Source: Flavobacteriaceae bacterium PS02336 (GTDB lineage: Bacteria; Bacteroidota; Bacteroidia; Flavobacteriales; Flavobacteriaceae). From it: a stretch of 64,000 nt of DNA. The translations under genes and the position numbers were made by a program. This document shows positions 34,810 to 44,100 of this stretch, piece after piece. The stretch is taken from positions 186,001-250,000 of the forward strand of contig JASCOF010000006.1 in the NCBI GenBank assembly GCA_029960065.1. The letters run 5' to 3'. Each line of letters starts with the position of its first letter. Within the stretch, counting starts at the first letter, position 1. Under the pieces are notes generated by a model. It saw only the letters and a list, made by a program, of their open reading frames with translations. It did not search any database and had not been told where the DNA came from.

Positions 34810-35277
34810 TTACTTCTTCTGCCGATCTTCAAATTCAGAAATTAAATTATTTAAAAGTGAGACTTCTTCCTTATCAATAAGACCTTCCTGCTGGTATGGA
34901 ACTATAACATCTATAACGAAATTATATTCATGTATATTATTTATTTTCTTTCTTCTTAAAATTTTAACCATTTTATTTTCCCTTGTATACGGTAGGTTTT
35001 GAACCTTGATTTCCTTCCAAAATTCTTCTACTTCAACACCATGACCTTCTTGAAATCTTGTAAAAATGCCTTCAACTTCATATTTTAAACTTTTTAAATT
35101 TCTGTATTCAGGAAATGGATTTAGCACATTTTGTTTTGATTCTAATCGTACATTAATTACATGCTGGCATGTCTTCTCATCCCAGCCTTTTGGAGGAAAT
35201 TTCTTTATCACATCAATAGAAATATCAATTGCTTTAGCCAAATTGATGGACTCTTCTTCATATTTATCTTTCTTCAT
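34810..35277 (-). CDS. Unknown island protein, intact member of a duplicated family
   Basis: 155 residues from the ATG at 35277 (MKKDKYEEESINLAKAIDIS). An ATG at 35310 in the same frame lies in the tail of a transposase relic and is less likely. No signal or membrane segment. Conserved with the frameshifted copy at 49520-49986: LRSLKYxxE/DxFTxFxEGxE, VEEFWKEIKxQxLPYxRENKM, KKINNxHEYxFVIDVIVPYxQEGLI. I do not recognise the family. Its size, its presence in two copies in an island with Rhs tips and immunity genes, and its lack of any catalytic motif fit an immunity protein, by context only. Confidence 0.65.
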   Translation of the reverse strand: MKKDKYEEESINLAKAIDISIDVIKKFPPKGWDEKTCQHVINVRLESKQNVLNPFPEYRNLKSLKYEVEGIFTRFQEGHGVEVEEFWKEIKVQNLPYTRENKMVKILRRKKINNIHEYNFVIDVIVPYQQEGLIDKEEVSLLNNLISEFEDRQKK

Positions 35278-35288
35278 TTTTTTAATGT

Positions 35289-35637
35289 TAAAATAACAAT
35301 TTAGTGCCATATTTCAGATATTTATCAATCAAATATCTATAGTTTTTTAATTTGTCCGTAATTATTTTTTTAGCGTCATATAATATTAAAGTTTTCAAAA
35401 CATGGTTAAGCGTTTTATTGGTTCGTTTTCCAAAATTAAAGCTTACCACGTTTTTAGATTTTTTTTCCAGAGCGTAAACCAGCCAGATATAATTTTTCTT
35501 TTGTTTGATATAACTGCACAGTTCATCGACTTCATAAGTTTTGACTTAGCTGATAATTGGTTTGGTAATATTCGGGCTATGAAAACAATTCTTCTTAATA
35601 ATGTTGTCGTTGATATTTTCAATAGGTTTGATCTCAT
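35289..35637 (-). mobile_element. IS1-family transposase relic
   Basis: Minus-strand frames together encode an IS1/InsB-like sequence. One frame has LLKISTTTLLRRIVFIARIL; after a frameshift near 35540 the next frame gives TYEVDELCSYIKQKKNYIWL, then VYALEKKSKNVVSFNFGKR (the DDE-type core with D in EVDE) and KIITDKLKNYRYLID (second D), ending at a stop at 35288-35290. The N-terminal zinc-ribbon part and the last 60 or so residues (with the final E) are missing, and no terminal inverted repeats were found. A dead remnant between the 34810 and DUF4304 genes. Confidence 0.7.
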
Positions 35638-35664
35638 TTTTTTCGACTTAAGGCATTATAAAAT

Positions 35665-35688
35665 AAAAAAACAGCCCGAAGGCTATTT
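35665..35688 (-). terminator. Minus-strand terminator
   Basis: AGCC-TTCG-GGCT tetraloop hairpin followed on the minus strand by seven T. It probably ends the DUF4304 transcript, 267 bp after that stop. The stretch 35689-35954 holds nothing else I can support. Confidence 0.65.
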
Positions 35689-35954
35689 TAATTTTTATGC
35701 GATATTAATATAATTATCTGATTTTCTGTAAATGTTAAATACAATAATTAACCACCAACACATCTGATAAATTACCAAGGCCATTACGGGGTCACATTAT
35801 AAAAGCACCTAATCTGTAACACTATCTCATTATTGTTCATCTTTTAATTATTTATTCCTAAAATCTGTTCAAATTCAAAAGGTTAGAATTTTAAATCTCA
35901 TATCAATAACTTTGAAACATTACCAATTTATTGCATCATTCTGTAAAGTTTAGT

Positions 35955-36392
35955 CTATAAATTAAAATAGTTTTTCACAACTAATGGTATATTATTTAAG
36001 TTTGGTCTTCTTTGAAGTTCATTAAGAAGATCAACTTCACTATTAATATTATTCATATTATAAACAATTTCTTCAGATATTTTCCCAGTCAATTCATTAG
36101 TGCGTAATTCATTTGGAATTTCATTTCCTAAATCTAATAGTTCTTTTATTCTATTTCTTTCTTTGACACCTGGTGAACTTAATCGATAGTGTACATGCAT
36201 CATTCCATCTAATGGTATATTTTTCAATATGTATCCATAATTAATATAAAAGCTTTCCGCAAACTGGGATTTCTGAAGATTAATCATTTTAGTAATATTT
36301 TCATCATTTAATACCCAGTAATATCCTTTCTTTTTAAACCCTAAAGGCAAAAAAATCTTACTTAAAATATTTGATAATTCTCTTTTTTCCAT
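35955..36392 (-). CDS. DUF4304-type protein, immunity candidate for the relic Rhs tip
   Basis: 145 residues. The family opening is plain: ILSKIFLPLGFKKKGYYWVL (about 8-27), then INLQKSQFAESFYINYGYIL (about 37-56). Cytoplasmic. DUF4304 proteins are frequent beside polymorphic-toxin genes and are regarded as immunity proteins. The gene starts 10 bp after the stop of the detached nuclease-like Rhs tip at 36403-36618, the exact toxin-immunity order. The toxin is broken but the putative immunity gene is intact, which matches retained orphan immunity. Confidence 0.75.
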   Translation of the reverse strand: MEKRELSNILSKIFLPLGFKKKGYYWVLNDENITKMINLQKSQFAESFYINYGYILKNIPLDGMMHVHYRLSSPGVKERNRIKELLDLGNEIPNELRTNELTGKISEEIVYNMNNINSEVDLLNELQRRPNLNNIPLVVKNYFNL

Positions 36393-36402
36393 TTAAATAA
36401 AT

Positions 36403-36618
36403 TTAATAATCATCTAAAACAGTTTTCCATTCACCGCCATACCTTGCTTCAAATTTCAACTTATAATTATATAATTGTCTTTTCCCTAGCTTTAAAGCAT
36501 TTGGATTATAGGGTTTAAGCTCGTAAATAGTTCTTGTATTAAAATCTACAAAATCTGGTCTGATTCCTTTTATATCTCTAAACTCCTTGAATGAATGGAA
36601 GTAGTCTGGGAAGAGAAT
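36403..36618 (-). pseudogene. Detached C-terminal tip of an Rhs toxin, nuclease-like
   Basis: A 71-codon open stretch without a start, bounded upstream by an in-frame TGA at 36619-36621. It reads FHSFKEFRDIKGIRPDFVDF, then NTRTIYELKPYNPNALKLGK, RQLYNYKLKFEARYGGEWKT and a VLDDY end. The Arg-Pro-Asp...Glu-Leu-Lys spacing (PDFVDFNTRTIYELKP) is the D...ExK core of restriction-endonuclease-fold toxin domains found at Rhs C-termini. Its shell, start and most of the linker are missing. The next gene is a DUF4304 immunity candidate. Confidence 0.75.
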
Positions 36619-36848
36619 TCAGTGCAAAAGGGATTCAGGAAAGCTGTGCCATGAACATTCTTGCATTTGAGAGAAAACATCAAAGCGGTCTTTCAACTGC
36701 TTCTGAAAATTTTCAAAATATTGAATTAAAAGAATATGTGAAAGAAAATCTGGCAGATATACTGCTACGTGGAGAAAAAATAAATGACTATTATGTTCCA
36801 AAACAATTTAAACAAAAAAAGAAAAAGCGATTTTATAAAGGGATGTAG
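36591..36848 (+). CDS. Possible fragment or small protein of unknown origin
   Basis: An open frame of 85 codons on the plus strand, whose first 10 codons overlap the Rhs-tip relic in antisense. The protein is basic at the end (VPKQFKQKKKKRFYKGM), with a helical middle (NFQNIELKEYVKENLADILL). No family recognised and no ribosome binding site. The N-terminal part may be fortuitous, and the C-terminal 60 residues may be the tail of a gene that inserted here and broke the Rhs tip. Kept at low confidence. Confidence 0.3.
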   Translation: MNGSSLGREFSAKGIQESCAMNILAFERKHQSGLSTASENFQNIELKEYVKENLADILLRGEKINDYYVPKQFKQKKKKRFYKGM

Positions 36849-36894
36849 AATGATTAAGGGTACATAATTGCACCCTTAAATTTTTCCTATTTTA

Positions 36895-37290
36895 CTATTC
36901 TTGAAAATTCAAAGAAACTTTTACCGTTGCCCTCACACGATAACCTTCGTGCTCAGCAGGCAACCACTTAGGTGAGTTTTCAATAATTTTCTTTATCTCT
37001 TTCGATACATTCTTACCAACTCCACTTACGATCTCGACATTCTCTATTGAGCCATCAAAACCAACTATAAAACTTGCGAGAACAGTTTTTGGATAAACTT
37101 TATGATTTTCTTTCTTAAAACCTATTACTACATATTCGTTGAACTTTTTTTCTCCATCTTGAAATTTAGCCTTTACTTGTACTTCTTGATTGTCGTAAAT
37201 TTTTTTTTGAATATCACTTAACGGTTCTTTAGTTTGAGAAAATGAAACTTGGATGAACAAAAAACTTACAAGCAAAATTATCTTTTTCAT
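36895..37290 (-). CDS. Exported TonB-C-terminal-like protein
   Basis: 131 residues. Signal peptide MKKIILLVSFLFIQVSFSQ. The second half follows the TonB C-terminal domain plan: ASFIVGFDGSIENVEIVSG (about 68-86), then EIKKIIENSPKWLPAEHEG and RVRATVKVSLNF at the end. There is no membrane anchor or proline-rich spacer, so it is not a classical TonB; it is a free periplasmic domain of that fold. Last gene of the second Rhs operon, 27 bp after the preceding gene. Role unknown; possibly immunity or an accessory part. Confidence 0.75.
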   Translation of the reverse strand: MKKIILLVSFLFIQVSFSQTKEPLSDIQKKIYDNQEVQVKAKFQDGEKKFNEYVVIGFKKENHKVYPKTVLASFIVGFDGSIENVEIVSGVGKNVSKEIKKIIENSPKWLPAEHEGYRVRATVKVSLNFQE

Positions 37291-37317
37291 TTTTTTCTAA
37301 TATTCTTTTTTAAACTA

Positions 37318-37680
37318 TTACTTTAATTTATTTACAGAAAATCCTGCGTTTACAATTTCTGTCGAATCTGTCACTTCTTTAGAAAAATCAACAACAATTT
37401 TGCTAAAGTCCTTTGAAGAATAGTAAACTCTAAAGTATTTGTTAATCTTTTTCTCAGAATCTTCAGGGCAATGACCATAACTATTTTTATACCAATTATT
37501 GTCAATTTTATATGTAAAAAAACTTTCTGTTGTCTTGGGAAAAGTTTTACACAATACATATTTACAAACAGTCTGTTTTTGATTTTCTTTTATTTCTTTT
37601 TGATATAAGTATCCTTTTACAAACAAGCCCAAAAGCCCCAGAATCATACAAACTATAAGAGATCTATAAAAAATTTTCAT
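37318..37680 (-). CDS. Small single-pass membrane protein, candidate Rhs immunity protein
   Basis: 120 residues. An N-terminal hydrophobic segment (SLIVCMILGLLGLFVKGYLY, 7-26) without a cleavage site, followed by a soluble domain with two Cys near residues 39 and 44 and one in HCPED. No recognised family. It begins 18 bp after the stop of the DUF6443/Rhs gene, the position of an immunity gene. The Rhs tip ends in hydrophobic Gly/Ala-rich stretches, so a membrane-located immunity protein would fit a membrane-acting toxin. This is inference from order and topology only. Confidence 0.65.
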   Translation of the reverse strand: MKIFYRSLIVCMILGLLGLFVKGYLYQKEIKENQKQTVCKYVLCKTFPKTTESFFTYKIDNNWYKNSYGHCPEDSEKKINKYFRVYYSSKDFSKIVVDFSKEVTDSTEIVNAGFSVNKLK

Positions 37681-37698
37681 ATTTAAACTTTATTTACT

Positions 37699-40600
37699 TT
37701 ATTTTTTCTCTGGCAATAAACTAGGTGCAACATTTGAAGCAGTTTCTACAGAAAACTTTGCCATTTCTCCATACGTTTTTGCAGCGCCTTTAGCAAAAAT
37801 TGAACTTGCATCAACTTTATTGCCAAAGCTATTACTTATTAATCCACCCCCAATTTGTACTGCTGCTTGTTCAAAACTTGAAGGTGTTGAAGGTGTAAAA
37901 TTCCCTTGTAAAACATCACTAACAGGTAAACTAAAACTTTCACCAATAACCGTTGGACCAACACCTGGGAAAGCTGATGCCACAGCTTCAATTACATTCA
38001 CTTTTGAAAAATCACCCTCATTAGCTATACCTTGTGATACAGTATTTGACACAACTCCAAAAGCAGCTTCACCTGCGGTAGTTGATCCGAACGCCCATGC
38101 AAGACCACCTGTAACCCCTAACGCTGGCAAAGCTACAATTCCTACAGTCATCGCTACATGTTTCGAGTCTTTGGATGGCCCATATTCCCCTGAAGAAACA
38201 TGTTTAGGTGAATTGTTAAATGTCTCCCCTCCCGACATCACACTTTCATAAGGATAAAAGTTATGATTAAACTCTGCTCTAGCTTCTTGCAAAGACATGC
38301 CTGTATAATTGGCAAGACTCTGAGCAGTATCTCCTTTGTCTGCAACCAAAGCACCAGCACCATCTCTGTGCCAATCAGGAGCCATTCCATCTGGATCAAT
38401 AAATCTTATTGGGTTATTAAATGCATAATTATATGGACTATGTCTGCGCATTTTTTCCGCTAATGGATCAATATTCATCCATCTTCCAAGTGCAGGGTCA
38501 TAATTTCTTGCACCATAGTCGTAAACACCAAGCCCCAGCTCGTCTTGAAGCTCCTTTCCATTGTACTTATACTTATTATTAGTTCCTAAATAATCATTAT
38601 ACCCCTTATGTTTTAAACCAAAAGGATAATAATTATTCTCTTCAATAATCTCAAGAACGTTCTGTGCATTTCGCTTGTAGCTTACACGCACGTTTCCTAA
38701 ATGATCTTTATACTGGTACACATACAACAAAGCATTATTCTCATTTTTTACATACCCATCTGCTGTTGGGAAAAACTCGAGAATATTGTCCTTGTACTGC
38801 CAGCCTCCTAAATAATTAGTAACTGTTGTTACAGTGCCTTCAGTTACAATTTTCTCTATTTTCTGTCCTGCGGCAGTGTAAATATACTCAATGCTGCCGG
38901 TGCTTCCAAATGTTATTTTCTTGGGCAGATTCAAATGATTATACGTGATTTCTGTGATGTTTTTATTCTTGTCGGTAATCATATTCCCGTTATCATCATA
39001 GGTGTAATCGTCGTCTGTTTTATTAGCATCATTAAATCCGCTTATGTTATTCGAATTATCTGTCACTTTTGTCAGCTGGTTCGAATTAGCAGGATAAGTA
39101 TATACTAAATCGTCAATATCAATAGTACCAACCTGAGGATCGTAATCTCCTTTACGGCTGAGGGTTTTAATATTTCCGTTTTTGTCGTAAGACAGGTTCT
39201 CGTCGTATGCGCTGGTTGTTATGCCGTTCTTTTCATACACCGCATTTTTTAATCTGTTGAGCTTGTCATATTTATAACCGTAAGCTCTTTCGTTTAAATC
39301 AGAAGCCGTTTTCCAGAAGGTTTCAGAGATGTTGCCGTTGTACAATGGCGTTACTCCTGCTACATCAGTCTGGGCGCTGTCGTAGTTGATTTTAAATGCA
39401 AACAGATCCACAGGATCAGTATCCTGCTGCAGATCAGCTGTTTTATTAATTTCTTTAAGCCAGCCTCTTATATTGTATTTAAAATCTACTTTCTGCATAT
39501 TGTTTCCAACCCTTTTGCTTTCCAGCTGTCCTAAAGCATCGTATTTATTCTCAGCCAGAAGTTCCACTGTTCCACCGTTTATCTGATGGGTATGCGTAAG
39601 AAGACGATCCTGATCTGAATAAGTAAAATCTTCCCGAACTGTCAATATCTGACCTCCTGAAGCACGCTGATGCTCAGTAATGGTGAAAATTGTTTTTCCT
39701 GCAAAATCAAGTCTGCTCTCACTTGAGGTATGGCCACCTAAATAATTATTCTGGTAATTTTTTATTGGTCTTGCTTTGTCATCGTAAAATATTGTGCTGG
39801 TTTCTCCATCTTTTGAAGATGGCGCAGTTAAAGCCCTTGTCCAGCTGCCTGAAGCTAAACCTTTAATATTGGCCAGAACAGTCTGCCCTTGAATTGATGA
39901 AGAAAATGGCTGCGAATTTGGAAAAACATAATCATCATAATAATTTACCGTCAGCAGTTTAAAAACGGTCGGCTCAATAAGATTGCTGTAATAAGCTTCG
40001 ATTTCGTCAATAGTTCCCGAGCCTGCTCTACTTTCAAATAAAACAGATGAACCATTTTGATTATTCTGCAGTGAAGTGCGCACTGCCGAATTACATGTCT
40101 GGCTTTTCCATCCCGTATAAACAGGTCTTCCATAGGCATCATATTTAGTAATAATCCATCCTACCGTACTCTCTCCTTTAAAAGGTGAAATTGCCGGACC
40201 TGTAGCAACCGGTCTGTCCAGTTTATCATAGACAATAAATTCCCACTGCTTTCCAGGAAGCTTCTTCTCCACCAGACGGTTTCTGCCATCGTATTTGTAC
40301 TGATAGCATAAACCATTCAGCACATCATAACTTATGCTTCCTTCAGCCAATGGCGGAATCACATAAGACAGATTTCCGTAAATATCATAAACATAATAAG
40401 TGTCGTGTTTATCCCCTGCATCATAGGTTCTTTTTAGAACCACCTGCCCTTCCTTATTTTTAAATTCAACCGTTGATCCAGCACCTTCTGCAGGGCTTGC
40501 AGAAGTATTTTCATCAAAAGTTATCGTTTTATATAATTGTTTTTCTTCATAATAGCCAGCATCTGAAAATGTAGTATTATAAAGTCCTCCGTCTGAACTC

Positions 40601-41160
40601 CATGAGGTCTCTGCCTTAAAAAGTCGTACCTGGTCGCTTTCTGCATTGGTCTGATAGTCTATTTTTATTTCATGCCCTTCTCCCATTGCCCATGAAGCTC
40701 CAGACGCTGCCTGCTTTAAAACTCTGTTTAATGGAGCCGGTTCAAATTTCTTCTCAGAAAAAGGATTTGATGTATTTTCATATTTTTCTGTATTATAAAA
40801 TGAAGAAACGGCATTTACTGCTGATAAACTATTAATTCTGTTATAACTGCCGCTTCCATTTGAAACCGCGTACGGGAGATATTCTTTCAGCTGTCTGCCG
40901 AATTCATCATAAACTATTGGAGTTACAAAATCTTCGCCGTTTCCGCCCTGCGAAGGAACAATAGTCTGTACAGGACGCCCAAGCCCGTCAACATATTGGA
41001 TACTCTGATTCATCTGCTCCTTGGCCAGCGAATTTAAATTCGCTGACTGCACTGCTTTTTTAGGTGTTACTGTGTAAATAAAATTATCATCACTAAAAGT
41101 CTGGGCGGTAACCGTTTTAGTAAAAAACAACAAGATTATTATAGCTGTATATTTTTTCAT
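37699..41160 (-). CDS. DUF6443/Rhs-core protein with hydrophobic C-terminal tip (TcC-like)
   Basis: 1153 residues. Signal peptide (ends near TVTAQ, residue 20), a DUF6443 N-terminal domain (SIQYVDGLGRPVQTIVPSQG, about 53-72), YD repeats (about 250-870), and the Rhs core GVYDYGARNYDPALGRW (about 875-890) ending NNPIRFIDPDGM (about 910-920) with the usual DPxG. The tip (about 923-1153) starts with a LysM-like segment (DTAQSLANYTGMSLQEARAE) and continues with Ala/Gly-rich hydrophobic runs (VGIVALPALGVTGGLAWAFG). This suggests membrane insertion or pore formation rather than a nuclease. The tip has no family I know. Third gene of the operon; the gap to the shell partner upstream is 5 bp. Confidence 0.9.
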   Translation of the reverse strand: MKKYTAIIILLFFTKTVTAQTFSDDNFIYTVTPKKAVQSANLNSLAKEQMNQSIQYVDGLGRPVQTIVPSQGGNGEDFVTPIVYDEFGRQLKEYLPYAVSNGSGSYNRINSLSAVNAVSSFYNTEKYENTSNPFSEKKFEPAPLNRVLKQAASGASWAMGEGHEIKIDYQTNAESDQVRLFKAETSWSSDGGLYNTTFSDAGYYEEKQLYKTITFDENTSASPAEGAGSTVEFKNKEGQVVLKRTYDAGDKHDTYYVYDIYGNLSYVIPPLAEGSISYDVLNGLCYQYKYDGRNRLVEKKLPGKQWEFIVYDKLDRPVATGPAISPFKGESTVGWIITKYDAYGRPVYTGWKSQTCNSAVRTSLQNNQNGSSVLFESRAGSGTIDEIEAYYSNLIEPTVFKLLTVNYYDDYVFPNSQPFSSSIQGQTVLANIKGLASGSWTRALTAPSSKDGETSTIFYDDKARPIKNYQNNYLGGHTSSESRLDFAGKTIFTITEHQRASGGQILTVREDFTYSDQDRLLTHTHQINGGTVELLAENKYDALGQLESKRVGNNMQKVDFKYNIRGWLKEINKTADLQQDTDPVDLFAFKINYDSAQTDVAGVTPLYNGNISETFWKTASDLNERAYGYKYDKLNRLKNAVYEKNGITTSAYDENLSYDKNGNIKTLSRKGDYDPQVGTIDIDDLVYTYPANSNQLTKVTDNSNNISGFNDANKTDDDYTYDDNGNMITDKNKNITEITYNHLNLPKKITFGSTGSIEYIYTAAGQKIEKIVTEGTVTTVTNYLGGWQYKDNILEFFPTADGYVKNENNALLYVYQYKDHLGNVRVSYKRNAQNVLEIIEENNYYPFGLKHKGYNDYLGTNNKYKYNGKELQDELGLGVYDYGARNYDPALGRWMNIDPLAEKMRRHSPYNYAFNNPIRFIDPDGMAPDWHRDGAGALVADKGDTAQSLANYTGMSLQEARAEFNHNFYPYESVMSGGETFNNSPKHVSSGEYGPSKDSKHVAMTVGIVALPALGVTGGLAWAFGSTTAGEAAFGVVSNTVSQGIANEGDFSKVNVIEAVASAFPGVGPTVIGESFSLPVSDVLQGNFTPSTPSSFEQAAVQIGGGLISNSFGNKVDASSIFAKGAAKTYGEMAKFSVETASNVAPSLLPEKK

Positions 41161-41165
41161 ATTTT

Positions 41166-44100
41166 TTAATAAAATGACATTTCTGCATTAGTTAAAGCTG
41201 GAACTGCAACCGTGAACGTTTTAGTGGTTTCACCGGCCAGCAGTTGCAAATCAACTGCTTTGTAAGTATTAGGATTAGATGCTGTGTCGTAATAAATTTC
41301 GATATGGAAAATTCTGCCATTATGATTAGACGAAGAAGCTGTTAATGTGATAAACATTTTCTTTAAAGCAATCTGCTGATCTCCCACCGCATTAAAATAA
41401 ATTGGATCGCAGACACCATTTGCATTGGCGTAAGCCTGACCATTAGAATTAACATTTGCCTGAGCAAAATTATCTGCTTCAGCCTGAGATGTGTAAGAAA
41501 TCAGTGTATTTGCTGCAACAGTATAAACAGTCGGTGCGCCGGGCTGATAGCCTAAAGCACAGTTATTTTTAGTAAAACTGCCGCTTTTTGCCCTATTATA
41601 ATAAAAACAGTATCCGTTTGCATTAGCATACGCCTGACCGTCTGAATTAAATCTCTGAAGACCTCTTGCATCTGCTTCTGCCTGTGAAGCTGTAGAATAT
41701 TCGACACCCGCATTTTGAGAATAAGCTACTGTTGAACCTATGACAGTTCCAACACCGCAGTTATTTTTAGTAAACGATCCGCTTCTTGCTGTGCTGTAAT
41801 AGGTACAGCTGGCATTGGCGTTGGCATGTGCCTGGCCGTACTGATTGATTTCGTACTGCGCCTGGTCATCAGCAGCAGCCTGCGAATATGTTGAATAATA
41901 TTTCCCCGCCGGAACAACGTATGTGGCTGCATCCGGTACTCCACCTGCATCACAGTTGTTTCTTGTAAAAGTCTGCATTTTTAAAACATTTGTAAAAGTA
42001 CAGACAGCATTTGCATTTGCATGATTCTGCCCATTTGCATTGATCTCATTCCATGCCGCTGCATTGGCAGCATCCTGAGATTCTACAGAGCTGTAACGCC
42101 CAGCTGGAACTGTATACCATACCGTACTTGGAATACCGCCTGCAGCACAGTTGTTTTTTGTAAACAGTCCGCTCTGTTCAGTGTTCCAGAACGTACATTT
42201 TGCATTAGCATCGTTATTGGCAAATGCCTGTCCGTTCGCATTTATTTCATAATAAGCCTGCGCATCAGCCGCAGCCTGAGATTCTGTTGAGCTGTATCTT
42301 CCTGCTGGAACGTTATACCATGCATTTCCAGGAATTCCGCCCGGAGCACAGTTATTTCTAGTAAACAATCCGCTCTGAGCATTATTCCAGAAGGTGCATT
42401 TTGCATTAGCATCATTATTTGCAAATGCCTGTCCGTTTGCATCAATTTCATACTGAGCCTGAGCATCAGCTGCCGCCTGCGAAACATTTGAACTGTATCT
42501 GCCAGCCGGCACAGCATACCAAACACTTGCAGGAGTTCCTCCAGACGCACAGTTGTTTCTGGTAAAAAGCTGGCTCTTTGCAGTATTCCAGAATGTACAT
42601 TTTGCATTTGCATCATTATTTGCAAATGCCTGTCCGTTTTCATCTATTTCATTCTGAGCCTGTGTATCTGCGGCTGCCTGAGATTCTGTAGAACTATATC
42701 TGCCGGCTGGTACACTGTACCATACACTTGCAGGAGTTCCACCAGGCGTACAGTTATTTCTGGTAATTAGTCGACTCTGAGCACTATTCCAGAAGGTACA
42801 TTTCGCATTGGCATTGGCATAAGCCTGACCATTCTGGCTGATATCGTTCTGGGCTCTCGCATCAGCCGCCGCCTGCGACGCATAAGAATCATATGTTCCC
42901 GCTGGAACGGTATAATAAACATTTTCAGGAGTGCCTCCCGGTGCACAGTTATTTCTTGCGATCAGTAAACTCTGCACAGTATTCCAAAATCTGCAGGCAG
43001 CATTGGCATTGGCATAAGCCTGCCCATTTACTGTAATATCGTTCTGCGCCGCCGCATCGGCTGCAGCCTGAGAAATGTCTGAATCATATGTCCCTGCTGG
43101 AACTGCATACCATACACTTTCAGGAGTGCCGCCAGACGCACAGTTGTTTCTTGTAAACAAAGCAGTCTGGACTGTATTTCTGAAAATACATTTGGCATTA
43201 GTATTGGCATATGCCTGTCCATCTGCATTAAATTTTTGAAGACCTCTTTGATCCGCATCGGCCTGTGATATCTGTGATAATTCAGAGCCTGCTGTCTGGG
43301 TATAGATTATACTTAAACCGGTACCGCCTGCAGCACAGTTATTTCTTGTAAAAGAACCGCTGTAAGCGATACTTCTGAAAGTACAATATCCTTGTGAATC
43401 AGCATTCGCCTGTCCATCAGTATTAAATTTTTGAAGGCCGGCCACATTGGCATCTGCCTGTGATATTTTTGAAGTTGATGTGCCTGCCGGCTGGTTATAA
43501 GCCACAGAAGAACCTTCTCCTCCCGCAGAACAGCTGTTTTTGGTAAATGTTCCGCTGTAGGCGATGCTGCTGAATGTACAGTCTCCGTGTGCATTCGCAT
43601 AAGCTTTACCATCTGTATTAAACTTATCCAATGCTTTAGAGTCGGCATCGTCCTGTGAAATAGTCGAAACCGCCGCTCCTGCTGCCTGCGTGTAATTTAC
43701 ACTTGATCCACTACCTCCTGCCGGACAGTTATCTTTTGTAAATGAACCGCTTCTCGCTGCACTTTTGTAAAGCACAACACTTGAAGAGCTGTTATCATCG
43801 CAGTTAATCTGCTGGCCTTTAAAATTGTAGCAGTATTTTTGCAGCACATTCAAATCCTTGTCTTTGATAAATTTTAATCTGTTGGCAGCATCATATTCGT
43901 AATAGGATGAAATTCCTTTAGGATCTGTCATGCTGGTAACACCTATCAAAGGATTATAGGTATAGGTGCTCACCATTGCCTGCGGAAAAACGGATCTTAA
44001 ATTATTTAACGCCGTCCTTAAAATCTGTTCATTACAGTCAGAAGACATGCAGTTATCATAATCTGCATTTGATAAAGCCTGAATATTACCTGCATGACTC

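Noticed and set aside
35402..35713. Plus-strand 103-codon frame
   Set aside because: Antisense to the IS1-type relic, whose minus-strand frames carry recognisable transposase segments.
36895..37290. A genuine TonB protein
   Set aside because: No membrane anchor and no proline-rich spacer; only the C-terminal-domain fold after a cleavable signal.
41738..43648. Several extra minus-strand frames of 70-130 codons, and a CRISPR-like periodicity
   Set aside because: Shadows created by the twelve coding repeats. The period is about 200 bp, the repeats are in frame with the shell protein and there are no constant repeat/spacer units, so not CRISPR.
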